Of a DNA stretch of 64,000 nucleotides, positions 10,501-21,276 are shown piece by piece; the stretch's first letter is position 1, and each line of letters starts with the position of its first letter. A model generated the notes under the pieces. The model did no database searches and had not been told where the DNA came from. It saw nothing but the letters and a program-made list of their open reading frames with translations. The stretch is taken from positions 310,001 through 374,000 of the forward strand of contig NC_133121.1 in assembly GCF_033568475.1 (NCBI RefSeq). The letters are read 5' to 3'. A program made the position numbers and the translations under genes. The DNA comes from Henckelia pumila (Eukaryota; Streptophyta; Magnoliopsida; Lamiales; Gesneriaceae).

Positions 10501-13470
10501 CGAAGGAATTGGTAATTTCCAAATAACATTGAAAAAGGAAAACAAAGGAAAAACGCTACTAGGGAAGAAGGACTCAAAAAAAGATTTAACCGAAAAAATA
10601 CCAGACGGGTCCCCAACCCAAACTCTCACATCCTCAGCCCCATTAATCAATCTAACTCTCATCAGCTCATCTAACAGAACACCCACCTCATCAATTTCAT
10701 GATCCCTCAAACCCCTCCGAAAATAAAAATTCCAAGAATTTTCCGGTGACACGAAATGAGAAGTATGCATATTATGTGCATACGAAATCTGAAACAAGGC
10801 TGGAAAAAGATCCTGAAACGAAGACTCCCCCCACCATCTATCTTCCCAAAACCTCACTTTATTCCCCCCTCTAACCACCTCCCTTACCAAAGGTTGAAAA
10901 GCCGAGTAAGATCTAGAAACAAACTTCCATGGGCTTCTAAACGTAACATTTGTAGCCAACCCTGCGTCCCAGCCATTATCTTGTAATCCATACTTGCTCT
11001 TAATGACCCTTTTCCACATCGGATCTTGTTCCACTGAGAATCTCCACCACCATTTTCCCATCAAAGCTCTATTCCTTAGACAAATATTCCCTATTCCCAA
11101 TCCCCCTAAAGCTTTGGGTTTACACACCTGCTCCCATGCCACCAAATGACAATGAGACTCCCCATCAACCCCATCCCAAAGAAAATCCCTCATATACTTT
11201 TCCATCAAATCTGCAATTCCCTTTGGCACTCGAAACAATGACATGAAGTAGATCGGCATTGCATTCAACACAGCCGATATAAGTGTCAACCTCCCCCCTT
11301 TAGATAAGAACGATTTCTTCCAACTTGCCAATTTTTTCGATAGATTAGACAAAATAGGCTCCCAAAAAGAGATTTTGATCGGATTCCCTCCTAGAGGTAC
11401 CCCAAATACTTGATAGGCCAAGATTCCTTCCCACAGCCTATTTGTTGAGCCAACGCTTCCACCTCTACTTCCTCGATATTTATTCCAAGTAGCGCACTCT
11501 TCTCCCAATTGATTTTTATAACAAATTCAACAAACTTGGGGAGTTCTCCACATAGAATAATAGATAGATTAGTCGATCTTTTTTATGTGTGGTTTGATAA
11601 ATTGATAGATTCATTTCTACAGGTTCAGAGTTTATTTTCCTATTTTTTTGGGGTGTGCCATCCTTCCTTTAGTGTTATTTTGATTATCATGCTACAAAAA
11701 TCTGAAAAAATTACAAAATAATTTTCCTTCTTCCATGGTGTCAGATTACATGGCAATTCTCATGAACAGCTATGGAGGGTCCTTGAAAAGCAGCTATCAC
11801 CGGATCATCTTCTGCTTCTGGTTCAGTTTCTCACCTACTGCCAATGCAATCATCTCTAACAGGTCTCCGCTACTGATCGTGAAACAATGGAAAATGTTCC
11901 TTTGATGGCCAACGAGAGTAAATGAGATAAAAATGAAATTGAAAGTCATCAGTTGAAGAATAGTTGGCAAGAATTAGACAGTTTGTGAAGATTTTGATGA
12001 GAGTTTCGAAGTTCGTTCACTTGGACAAAGATAGATCACCGCACATTCTTGCTTGCCTCAGCCATGAATTTGGATTAATTTTGGTCAAAGGCCAATTCCA
12101 CATAACAGTAAGGAACCTGCTAAAGTGAGATGACATGAAATGAAAAAAGGTTGGGAGAAAAAAAGGATGTGCCTTCCACAAGTGCTGCTGGACAATGTCT
12201 GCTGGAGAGCAACGCTAAGCTTCTTTAAAGCCAAAGATATGTGTTAAGTATGGAAAAACAAGAGAGAGGATGGACTGGAAGGATAGAAATTTAATATACA
12301 TGTTGGATATCATATCAATAACCACCCACATCGTATATTTTTTTGTACTATATATTATATGTGTACGTATTTATGTATGCTCCATTTGTATAGATATCAT
12401 CATCTACATCCCATCCAGAAAGTTGTAGTATTAGCTGAATAATCACAAGAGAAGCAAATAAGTGAAAAAAACTAGTATTGGCGTTCGTGAAAGAGGGTTC
12501 TCTTCTTTCTTGAAAAATTTTAACATGCTATTATCCAAAGCCATTCAGTTCTGTATATTTTAGGACATTGCTGTATCCCATTTCAGTCATGAACTTTCTT
12601 TCCCTTCCAGTAAAATTGCTAATAGCTCGTTTCAGCTCCTTCAAGCACTATTTAGATATTAAACTCTTCTAGAACTTATCAATCACCATTTATTAAATTA
12701 AAATTGTCGAAGTACGTGGAAATAAAAATTTAAGACATTTGGATTCATCAACAAAATATTATCACGAACAAAGGTACAAATCAACATCAGCATGCATAGC
12801 CATACTGTAAGGAAAATTTAAAATGAGAAATTAAAAGGCATCCACCAAATAACAAGTAAAAATGAGATTTGGAATTTTCATCTTTGATTTTATTTCACAT
12901 GCAGAATAATATAGTTGCACAAAATTTAAATGTTTTAGAAAAGGTAAAATTCTGATAACGCTAGTGGAACCAAGTCGAAAGGCAAGAGAGTGAAACCTGT
13001 AATCCTCCAAAAATCAAATGCACATGTGAGTCGATAAATCCAGGCAACACCACCTTCCCCTCCAAATTCAATGTTCTAGTCTTAAATCCAGCCAAGGCCT
13101 GCATTCAAATCATGAGACAGAAAACGCATACAAGTTTCACTGAAGCAGAGGCCGGGATAGCTAGAAAATAAACCTTAACGGAGGAATAGTTCCCGGTTCT
13201 GAGAATCCGACCGTTGACAATAGCCATTGAATCAGCAAAAGGCAAAAGAACGTCGCTAGTGTATATGGTCCCATTGGTAATCAACAAATCCGCCACCTCT
13301 CTCAACCCGAATCCTGCAACACTCTACGAATAAATAAACAAAGAAACACCGAAATTTCATTGACAAGGACGAGATTTACTCGACGGTAACAAGTAGCGGT
13401 TGAGTAGAGGAAGAAGCACGGCGGAAAAGAGAACCACAACCACCGCCGCTCGTAGTCGTAAATTGTTCAT
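1528..13470 (-). CDS. LAF3: LAF3-like amidohydrolase (YtcJ/amidohydrolase-3 type), 15 exons, 581 aa
   Basis: Exons on the minus strand: 13470-13380, 13313-13174, 13098-12997, 9840-9771, 9634-9528, 9454-9331, 7456-7262, 7016-6931, 3732-3625, 3464-3369, 3279-3181, 2943-2869, 2345-2214, 2121-2006, 1732-1528. They sum to 1746 nt with every phase closing. Residues 9-28 form a hydrophobic signal-anchor. The HxH metal site is DSHVH (H102, H104). K325 in [13 protein letters not shown]377 in [11 protein letters not shown]409 in [10 protein letters not shown] and D473 in LGSDWP complete the expected binuclear metal centre. The tail [20 protein letters not shown] is typical of the family. Arabidopsis LAF3 acts in phytochrome A far-red signalling and is about the same length; the substrate of the plant enzymes is unknown. 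Introns 3, 6 and 8 are long (3.2, 1.9, 3.2 kb) because of transposon insertions. The exon 7 donor (GTTCCA) is weak, and the exon 9 acceptor is the least certain border. The gene looks intact. Confidence 0.88.
4430..6060 (-). mobile_element. Decayed LINE (non-LTR retrotransposon) in LAF3 intron 8
   Basis: Minus-strand translation, with frameshifts and stops, gives plant LINE landmarks in order. A reverse-transcriptase stretch ([11 protein letters not shown], then a KKDYDN-like motif at about 5950-5830) runs almost directly into the C-terminal part (a [14 protein letters not shown]-like segment at about 5720-5640), so the middle of the RT domain is deleted. Sequence from about 5540 to 4740 parallels the LINE at 9893-11575 base for base in many places, for instance around 5455-5540 versus 10920-11000. 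The 3' tail near 4430-4560 is present twice in tandem. It lies in the same orientation as the host gene and carries no usable frame. Confidence 0.72.
6204..6512. repeat. Two diverged direct repeats of about 110 bp
   Basis: Two copies starting near 6204 and 6399 share, in order, a 'gtggactt..gg' block, 'tacctcaaaa', 'gattgt.taagcc', 'tatatataactc' and 'gatgtggga.aactaa'. Copy spacing is about 195 bp. This looks like a fragment of a dispersed repeat, perhaps the edge of an LTR or TRIM, within LAF3 intron 8. I could not define its ends. Confidence 0.5.
7929..8640 (-). mobile_element. Probable gypsy pol-tail relic in LAF3 intron 6
   Basis: On the minus strand the frame at 8216-7929 contains [16 protein letters not shown], which resembles the end of many plant Ty3/gypsy polyproteins after the chromodomain (a LEDKV..GG-type ending). 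Sequence upstream to about 8640 gives short interrupted frames of lysine-rich protein that I could not place. No LTR borders or target duplication were found. It could instead be an unrelated frame with a chance match. Confidence 0.35.
9698..9762. repeat. A-rich low-complexity tract (AAACAAAA)n
   Basis: Runs of A broken by single C, read as (T6-7 G)n in the sense direction of the LAF3 transcript. The tract starts about 8 nt inside intron 4, right after the exon 4 donor at 9770, and fills nearly half of this 136-nt intron. Confidence 0.85.
9893..11575 (-). mobile_element. 5'-truncated LINE in LAF3 intron 3
   Basis: Non-LTR retrotransposon copy in the same direction as the host gene. Its 3' end is the A-rich tail at about 9915-9893 (T-rich on the plus strand). 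The coding part reaches at least 11550 on the minus strand, where an [12 protein letters not shown]-like segment (about 11515-11480) precedes the long frame; a missing base near 11395-11400 puts this segment in a different frame from IKISFWEP. The copy therefore lacks the endonuclease and most of the RT domain and cannot move by itself. I found no convincing target-site duplication. Confidence 0.8.
10018..11508 (-). pseudogene. LINE ORF2 C-terminal fragment with zf-RVT domain
   Basis: An uninterrupted 496-codon frame. After the entry [20 protein letters not shown] it shows features of the plant LINE polyprotein downstream of [50 protein letters not shown], and near the end a zf-RVT zinc-binding module (about residues 325-405: [20 protein letters not shown], then C-x2-C in WCVLCRK and [13 protein letters not shown]). 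The first roughly 35 residues are out of the true frame because of a base loss near 11395-11400. There is no catalytic YADD motif, so this is a remnant although the frame is long. Confidence 0.82.
11731..11925 (+). pseudogene. Protein-coding-like remnant, unrecognised
   Basis: On the plus strand, antisense to LAF3 intron 3, one frame reads [20 protein letters not shown], continues with [19 protein letters not shown], meets a stop at 11857-11859, and continues [18 protein letters not shown] to a second stop. Amino-acid composition and the lack of low complexity suggest a former exon. The bases around the first stop (TAACAG) also resemble a splice acceptor, so the two halves could be separate exons. 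I do not recognise the family. Confidence 0.35.
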
Positions 13471-13929
13471 CGCCCTTTTAATAAACCATCAATTCATTCA
13501 TTGGTGACTCTGACTGGTTAAAAATCTTTCGCAAAAAAAATTCCTCTCAATTTCCATAAAATATGTAGTCGCATGTGATGCAATGGTATTGAAATAATGG
13601 CAGGAGAAACACTCACTTCCTAGCGTAGACTAACTCATGATTAGTTATAGGTAAATAGAACATTTTGCAGAAGATATAGAATAATCCATTAATCATCATT
13701 ATTATTGATGTTACTATGTTACGAGATATATTCCGAGATATTTTTTGATATATGGGGATATATTTATTTTTTTGCATGAATTTAGATCGGGATTTATGAC
13801 CATCAAATAGATTATTGGTGGTAATTGGTGTTTGATAATTATTAATGGATATGAGTTTGTCAAATATTTACTATCTACATCTTGATCTTGGACTTGTCAA
13901 TATTATCGGATCATGAGCTACATTCCATC
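13471..13929. other. Upstream region of the LAF3-like gene
   Basis: AT-rich sequence between the LAF3 start codon and the solo LTR. It should hold the core promoter of the minus-strand gene. No TATA box is clear enough to assign. Confidence 0.4.
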
Positions 13930-16793
13930 TGAAACGATCCTAACTCTATAATTAATAAATAAATATGCGGAAATTTTTTTTTTTTTTTTTTTACTTACTA
14001 AATAAAATATGTACATATATGCCCATACATATATGCACAGAATAAAAAGATTTAAAAATAAATAAATAAATAAATAACTTAAATAAAAATGCATTCTTTA
14101 ATAAAATAAATATCTGAGTCTACATTTAATTAAAATACTGTCATGAGAAAATAATTAAAAACTGCATGCACTAAAAATATTTAAAAATAACATTCCAAAA
14201 CCCAACCACTGAAAATTACTTAAAAATGTTACATACGAAAAATATTCAAAACATGCATAACGACACAGACATCTATCACGGTCACGGGGTCACTGCATGT
14301 CCGCTCATATGTCCTCGCCGCCGGTAGGAGCTACATCCTCCTCTACGTACTCACCTGCACCATACCAGTGTAGTGAGCCTAGAGGCCCAACATTCTAACA
14401 TAACAAGGGTTTAAAATAATTTAAATCAATTTAATACTAATACATAACATATACATAAATGAGCATGCTTCAAAATATCATACCATAACTTAACTTAAAT
14501 TACTCAAATATCATAATACATATCTATTGTTGAGCAAAGTAATTTTCTAAAATCGCATGGTTGTATCCGTAGTGTAACCTTAAATCATACATTAAATACT
14601 GATCAGCGTGGAAACCAACGTACGTGGCGGTGACGAATCACCTCTTAAATTGGCAGTAAACTGCCCTTCAATAGTTTACATATGGGGACGAATCCCCCTC
14701 AAATCTCAAATTGTCACACTACTTCAACTTCCAACATAAAATATTTTCTTATTGCTCAACCTTAAACATTTAATCGTACATAAAATTATTTCATGAATGC
14801 ATGTACTTAATTAAAATGTGTGTCCTTCATATATATTTAATTTAATTTCATACTAACATATAAATATTAAAATAACTCCCATGCATAAAATAATTAAATA
14901 TATATTCAGGACACATGCAAATTTCTCATGGATTGTACTGGACTGCTGGCCCTAACACCCAAGCCCATTTACTTAAATCTGGCCATTAACACTGAGACTG
15001 GCCCAATAACATACTTAAGCCAATAAAAATTATTCTAAGCCCAATTAAATAATTAAAGCCCATTAAAACATTCTAGGCCCAAAAACAACTTAATCTGGCC
15101 CAATGGGCCCGAAAGCCCAAAGACTGGCCCAATGACTTTCATGGGCCCTAAAGCCCATAAAAATTAGTGGGCTCACTTAATTAAATTAATTAAGCCCAAA
15201 TACTTAAATTTAACCAAAAGTAATTAAATGGAACCCAAAACATTTTATTTCAAATTAAATGGCCCAAAAACCAATTAAATCATAAAATACTTTAAAATTA
15301 AAAAGACTCGAGCCCGGCCCACCAAACCGGACCCGGACCAACTTAACCCGACCCACTACCCTACTGACCCGACCCGGACCACTCAGACCCGGCCCAGACC
15401 CGAAACTAGCCCAAAACCTCCTCTCCCTACCCCTTTCTCGGCCAACAGTTTGAGCAGTTCCACGAGATTCGTTCGTGCCATCTGCTCCAAAAACATTTGG
15501 CCGTGAAACCACCTCACGAACGTAGTGCACTCAAAGACGTTTCCAAAAAGCTAAAAAACAGCCAAAATGATGGCATAGCGAAGGAGAACGGACCTCTGAA
15601 AGTCAGCCTATCCTAGACTTGCGCGCAGACCTGAGCAGCGCCGGGACTTTCGATAGTTCTTCCTAATCCAGCCATATTTTTCCGTGAAACCACTTCTCAA
15701 TCCTAACCAACATCTAGATGGTTCAAACCCTTCAGGCCTCACCCAAAATAGTGGCCTGGAGAAGGAGAACGAAGTCTTCTTCCTCAGAACCCTGAACCTG
15801 CGCACCTTGGACCCAGAACTGATGCAGCTCGACTCCAGCCCTGTTCCAGCCTTAACCATCCAACCAAACCCAGCCTAGGGTCCCTAAGACCCCCTCTGAA
15901 CCGTGGACCAGCAGCCATGCATGCCCATAACCATAAAAACGTGAGTATGATAATGAAATCAAAGAACCATGTGCATACCTCCAGAAATCCGATTTGTTTT
16001 ACTGAAAATTTCAATGAAAAGTTTGATGCCTACACACACACATGCATAATAACTGATATGACACAAAAAAATAGAGAAATAATCATGTCTTGCACCGTAG
16101 TTTGAAGAAAAAGGAGTGCGTAGAACGATTCCGGGACGACGGGGCGATGACAACCGACTTGGAAGCTTCAAAATCGAGCTATGGTGTTCTTCGTGGAGGC
16201 TGCTAGCCGAAGAAGATGATGAATATGGGGTGGGGTGGCGGCTGATGGAATTAACGTGGGGTTTGGGTAGATTAGGTTTTGGTTTTGTTTTAATTAAAAT
16301 ATAGGTTAATTAAATATAGATAAAAGGTTTTAAATATAAAAATATACAACTTAAACTTTCAAATAAAAGTTAAAATCTGATAACTCAATTTAAAATCCCG
16401 AAATTACAATTTAAGGGAATTTTAAAAATAATTAAAAGTCATTAAAATAGCTAAATTTGGATAAAAATGGACTCCTAAAATTATATAAAATTAAATACTA
16501 AAAATTTTGAGGTAATAAAACTCAAAATAATATTTTTGGGCTCTAAAAATGCTCATGGAATAAATTGGCTAGAAAGTTGTCATGTCGTCCGTCCACGGTC
16601 CCGTCTCCGCGATCAAAACAATTAAAATACTAAAAATCGTAAAATCACTAATTATGGGTTAAATGCTTAAAAAATAAATTAAATCATGCACAAATAATTC
16701 ACATAATTATTTAACCCATAAATCACAAATTTAAATAATTAAATATCCTAATTATGCATGCGGATTTACGTATTTAAAATACCGGGTGTTACA
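13930..16793. mobile_element. Solo-LTR-like element (2.86 kb)
   Basis: The element starts TGAAACGATCC and ends CCGGGTGTTACA, so it has TG..CA ends. It is flanked by a perfect 5-bp duplication CCATC at 13925-13929 and 16794-16798. Read on the minus strand it begins TGTAACACCCGG, a common start of plant Ty3/gypsy LTRs. No gag or pol sequence lies inside, which fits a solo LTR left by recombination between the two LTRs of a former element. It contains a dense GCCCA/TGGGC array and a repeated CCCGACCCGG-type tract (15310-15400). The insertion lies between the divergent promoter side of LAF3 and the 3' side of the REX1-B gene. Confidence 0.8.
14936..15265 (-). promoter_or_regulatory. Dense array of TGGGCY (site II-like) motifs in the LTR
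   Basis: Within about 330 bp the hexamer TGGGCC or TGGGCT (GGCCCA or AGCCCA on the plus strand) recurs more than a dozen times, many with an adjacent AA or TT. TGGGCY is the site II element bound by TCP factors in plant housekeeping promoters. The array occupies the middle of the solo LTR. Whether it promotes transcription is inferred only from the motif. Confidence 0.5.
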
Positions 16794-16798
16794 CCATC

Positions 16799-17460
16799 AC
16801 ATCATGGGTCTGGCCCTTTTAATTATGGATGGATATTAGTGAGCTGACATGAACACACTTTCTCAACTATCTGAAGGACATGGAAGTTTGTATTATATAT
16901 AAACTGTTTTCTTCTTGATTACAGACAACGTGAAAAGGGAGTTTCGACACTTTCTTCCCCATGATGTCTCTCACAATTTTCTTCTATATTTTTCTTCCAT
17001 GTTTCTCTGTCTGACTTAGGCATCGGAGGGGTCACGCCGGGAAAAATCCTGGCGCCCCCTGACCAGTTTATTCATGATTTTCAGGCAAGGACAGTCGGAG
17101 GATTCACAAAAACGATGAAGGAATTTTTTGGGATGTCATCAATTATTATAGAATCAAGTTCATTGTCTATAATTTTCCGTCGTCTATTCTAGCAACAAAC
17201 GGTTGTATTGTCTTCAATTTTCTTATTTTTTTTTTAAAAAAAAAATGAAAGTAGCACTGCTTTTCAAAGTCAATAATTTAATTTTTTTTCGAGCAATCGA
17301 TTACGTAAAATCACTGTATTTCCATTTTTAGTTTTTTTATTTATACGAAATGAAAAATTAAAGTTTAATTTTCACTTGATAAGCCATTACAATACAAAAT
17401 GAAAAATAATTATAAATTTCAAAGAGAAAGCTACATTCTGTGGAGTATAGCATTGGGATA
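16799..17460 (+). mobile_element. Possible LTR or leader relic of a gypsy-type element
   Basis: A TATA-like TATATATAAACT near 16890 is followed by a pyrimidine-rich stretch and then by 'gacttaggcatcggaggg' and 'tcacgccgggaaaa' (about 17013-17046). This combination recurs at the LTR end of Tat-like gypsy elements in many asterids, from general knowledge. No ends or duplications could be set. From 17150 to 17460 there is only AT-rich sequence. Confidence 0.35.
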
Positions 17461-17746
17461 TATTACCGACCTTAACTTTGGTTTCAGTTTATCATAAAAT
17501 TTTCACCCATGCTTTCAACAAGAAAATCACATAAACAAAAGTCACGAACCTGTATTATGCATCGAAATCTACCATCCAAACAGCAAAAATAATAATAATA
17601 ATAATAGTAACAAATTGAAATTGCAGCCAAAAGAAGATATATGCATTGGATTTCGATAGTTTTACACATAGGCTACACTGCGGTATTTTAAAGCCCACGA
17701 GACAGTTTCTTCCCTTGCACCACGTATGCAACCCAAGGATGAAAAG

Positions 17747-20073
17747 TTATTCGGCTTCATGGGCTGCAATTTCATATCTGATTTCTTCCAAGTAATCATT
17801 TATGGAAACCACCGCATCTTGCACTCCTTTGATCGCTTCCTTGACAGAATTATCATATTCGGCATCAGCCTCAGCCTCTTCCGTCCCAGAAGCTTCAGTT
17901 ATTTTCTGAATATGCACACATTCGTGTCCTGTTGAATGCTTAAATCTGCAATTTGCATGGCTTACCAATCGTTCCGATGGACAACCAGCCTTCTTCAGCA
18001 CTTGAATTATAGCTGTCTATAAGCAAAGCACATCACAGAATTTTTGCAAAAACACAAGTATCCTTGCATGGTAAGACAAGTGCTACATGTGTAAAAATAT
18101 TAGAGTTCCACCATCCGAAGATACGAAATGTGTCTCGGAATATCAACCGCTAAATATACGCATGGATGACAACCAAGCAACCAAGGTTGAAAGACAAAAG
18201 CTCAAACTCAGGATTATGTACTTTTATTTTCACTTCATGCTTTGGGGGTGGGGGTGGTGGGGGGAATGTGTCTTTAACATGTCACCTTAAAGATATATAT
18301 AATCACTTGATTTTCCTGATCATGTTAATTGTAATTCAAACTGCGATGGCCTACATCCCGTGCGGGACACATGTTCTAAGAGATTTACGATTGGGTAAAC
18401 ATAGACTAGTCTAGCAATTTGGTTGATCGTTCCTTTAAAGCAAAACATAAATGAAAAATACTACCTAGCAGATGACACTGTGTCAAGTCTTGCTTGCATG
18501 CCCACCACAAGGCTGACCTTGATGAGCTAACTTCGAGGTATTACCAACATGAACATTATTTATTTAGTCCAAAAGGAAATCAATTATTTTATTAAGTCAT
18601 GTGTCGAACTTCTTTTTAGTCATTTTAACTAATGGCATAATTAACAGCTGACCTAAATTTACTTATTTTTACATAGTTTTCAAGTTTAGCAGTTAGCATA
18701 TTATAATGAGCAATGAGCGCAAATTCAATTTATTGTAGCCTATCTTTTGATGTGTAGCAAGGTTTTCCTATATATACATATATGCAGGCGAGATTTAGTA
18801 TTGTGAGTTTCCTTGAGACCTTTTCTGACTCCTCCGAGACCACGAACTTACTGATGCGAAAGTCATCATACCATTCGAAATTTAACTTATCAGCCTCGTG
18901 TATCCACATTTGTGGGTTGTAAGCATCCACAATCAATACCAAGGGTCTGACCTCTTTAAGAGTTAATGTCCATTTTAATGCATGGGCTTAGGTTCTTACT
19001 CATTATGCAAGTAAAATGTCAAAACTTTCTTTACCTGGCGTGACGGACTCGAACACAGACACTCTCAAGGCATTAGTTACATGAACTATTGGTGTGTCCC
19101 TTCAAAATATTGCTAGGGTTTGCATCACTCAGCCTAGAACGAGATTTCAACAGAGTACCGGGATTTAAAGTGAAAATGTGCAACTAAAAAGGTGTAAAAG
19201 CATCAAATGACATAAAATGTATGCAAAGCACATTCGAATATAGTTGTTCAATATTTTTCCTGCAAAAAAGCAAAGCACTCGACTCCAGCCTGCCACATAG
19301 AGCGACCATCCCTAACAGTGGATGGCTCAAATAAAAGGTATTCTTGGTTTCAATATGCTAAGTTCACCTTCAATTAATATGTGTAAATCACCAGAACAGG
19401 TCTGGCTGTAAAAACGAGTCAGAAAAAATAATCAACAAAATAATAAAAGCCAAGACATACCGAATGCAGCTTCTCCTTTTCTTGTGCTTGAACAGATCTG
19501 AGCAATTGAGCTAGATCTTCTCTGCAAAAATCTGGGCTTATAAATAGAGACTCTATTTCAAGGACCTGCATGAAGGAAACTGCTTTACAAATTTAAAATT
19601 TACAGACAAAGAGTAAGACATTTTCCCAGAAGCAGCAGCGGAGGATCGGAAAATGTTCATAGGTAAAATTTGATCTTTTACACAACACCATCGCAAAATT
19701 CTTGTGCATTCCTATTGATAATCACTGACCTGTTTTGAGCAATCGTTGAATTCCACAGTAATCTCACTGCAAAGCTGTTGATAAGCTGATTCATCCCCTG
19801 AAAGCATATAATCTTCGAACCCGCTGTCATTCAACAGTAATATTATGTATATAAAACTTCCTTGGAATCCAAAACATTAGCAGATAAAATTTGGGGGTTT
19901 GAATTCGTGTAGACGATGGAATACCGTTTGAGGCGCGTATAGGCAAGGGCTCGTCGGTGCTGAATAGCAAGGAATCTGCGGAGCAAGGCAATGATTGAGT
20001 TGGAAGCAATCTGAATCTTGTTGCTCTCTGGTTCTGGTTCTGATATACGCACCTTCCTCTCGAAATCCTCCAT
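17747..20073 (-). CDS. REX1-B domain protein, 4 exons, 205 aa
   Basis: Exons on the minus strand: 20073-19925, 19823-19730, 19565-19461, 18016-17747; 618 nt with phases 2, 0, 0 closing. The protein starts MEDFERKVRISEPEPESNK and has the pattern of the DNA-repair REX1-B family: IIALLRRFLAIQHRRALAYT, YQQLCSEITVEFNDCSKQVL, REDLAQLLRSVQAQEKEKLH, AIIQVLKKAG, and a C-terminal helix with VQDAVVSINDYLEEIRYEI. The Chlamydomonas namesake is needed for excision repair, and related small proteins occur in animals. The molecular role in plants is not established. The protein is largely helical with no signal or membrane segment. Its 3' UTR lies in 17470-17746, including an (ATA)n tract near 17588-17608. 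A GTG at 18001 is internal to exon 4 and is not the start. Family assignment is from the conserved pattern only. Confidence 0.78.
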
Positions 20074-20122
20074 TAATTTTATTCATAATGCTTGCTTATT
20101 GAAGATTATATATTTATATTAA

Positions 20123-20511
20123 GGCCTCGTTTGGTACAGAGATGAGATAACTTTTGGATTAGAATATTGATTAATAAGTGGTGGATAAGGAAAAATAAGT
20201 ATATATTCGATAGTTTTTTTTTATGTTTGATATGATTTTAAAAAATGAGATAAGCTAGTACAAATAACATAAATTGATCAAAATGCCCTCATTTCTCTCT
20301 CAATCATTTCATTATTTATGGTGAGGGCTAGTTTTGTAAAGTATGTTTATAATTCATGTAGATAAATATAATCAATGGTAGAATGATTGGATGTGTTGTC
20401 AATGTGCTATATGACTTTTAATCAATCCTGGTGTTTATCTAAAATCAATAATTACTTCAAACATAAAATTGCAAAACAATCAAGAAATTATCAAGCATAT
20501 CAAACACGGCC
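20123..20511. mobile_element. Tourist-like (PIF/Harbinger) MITE, 389 bp
   Basis: Terminal inverted repeats GGCCTCGTTTGGTA at the left and TATCAAACACGGCC at the right, flanked by the 3-bp duplication TAA (20120-20122 and 20512-20514). It is AT-rich and non-coding, and sits about 50 bp upstream of the REX1-B start codon, so it overlies or borders that gene's promoter. Confidence 0.82.
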
Positions 20512-20514
20512 TAA

Positions 20515-21271
20515 GTTCTAAAACTATCAATCAATCAATTTATTTCAATTCTTTTTTTTTAAAAAAATCTAAATATCGCTAAATAACTACAAATTTTGAG
20601 ACACACATCTTAATCTATTCTTTTAATTATTTCTCTCGTTAAATATTGTGCAATCACTAACAAGCATTTAGCTCAACAAATATAAAATTAAATGCTTTTG
20701 AAAACATGCATGCACATTTTCTCGATCTCTACTAGATATAAACAGTTGCGGATAGTTATCAAATTTTTATGATCTAAATGGTTGCTTGTTTTTAAAAAGC
20801 AAAGACTAGAAAGTGACGACACCCTGTAAATATTGTTATATTCGGATGTTAGAAGATACATAATATAATCATCTCGATTTTATTTTGAGTATTTAAATAT
20901 TAAACATGTTTAAAGAGTCATTAATTGGGAAAAAAACTTTAGCAATTAAAGATCTAGTAGTTCAAACTTACCGAACATTTCGAACATTCCACGAGCAGAT
21001 CAAACCTTCTGAAGGTGCATGACTAGCCAGATAACATACTCATGTGTCAAAAGTACATCGTCACATAGTAGTTTGGATATTATGAACTCGATATCGAACT
21101 TTTTGAAGCCAAGTGTCTACATAAATGTCAAAACGAGTATGACAAGTAGCACCATGTGGAGTTCGAATGTTGCGTACAGGGTTTGCACCATCCAAACCCA
21201 AACCTATGAATAGGCCTCCATATTTCATATTTTTGTATGATTTTCCGAGTTTTCTCCAAATCTCAGTCAAT
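20515..21271. other. Intergenic, no gene seen
   Basis: AT-rich sequence between the Tourist-like MITE and the left target duplication of copia-1. The part from 20950 onward is less AT-rich and may be an old repeat, but I could not identify it. Confidence 0.4.
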
Positions 21272-21276
21272 GTCGC

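Noticed and set aside
15255-16014. Several frames rich in Gly, Arg and Pro
   Set aside because: They lie in the GC-rich part of the solo LTR, overlap each other on both strands and match no protein; they arise from base composition.
17484-17669. Minus-strand frame with a tyrosine run
   Set aside because: It is produced by an (ATA)n-type tract in the REX1-B 3' region.
18241-18265. G-rich run as a possible G-quadruplex control element
   Set aside because: It lies deep in REX1-B intron 3 on the non-sense strand, with no conserved context. It is plausible chemically but I cannot support a role.
18730-18942. Minus-strand frame of 70 codons in REX1-B intron 3
   Set aside because: It begins and ends without splice or start context that fits, and I could not match it to any family. 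REX1-B exons already join in phase without it.
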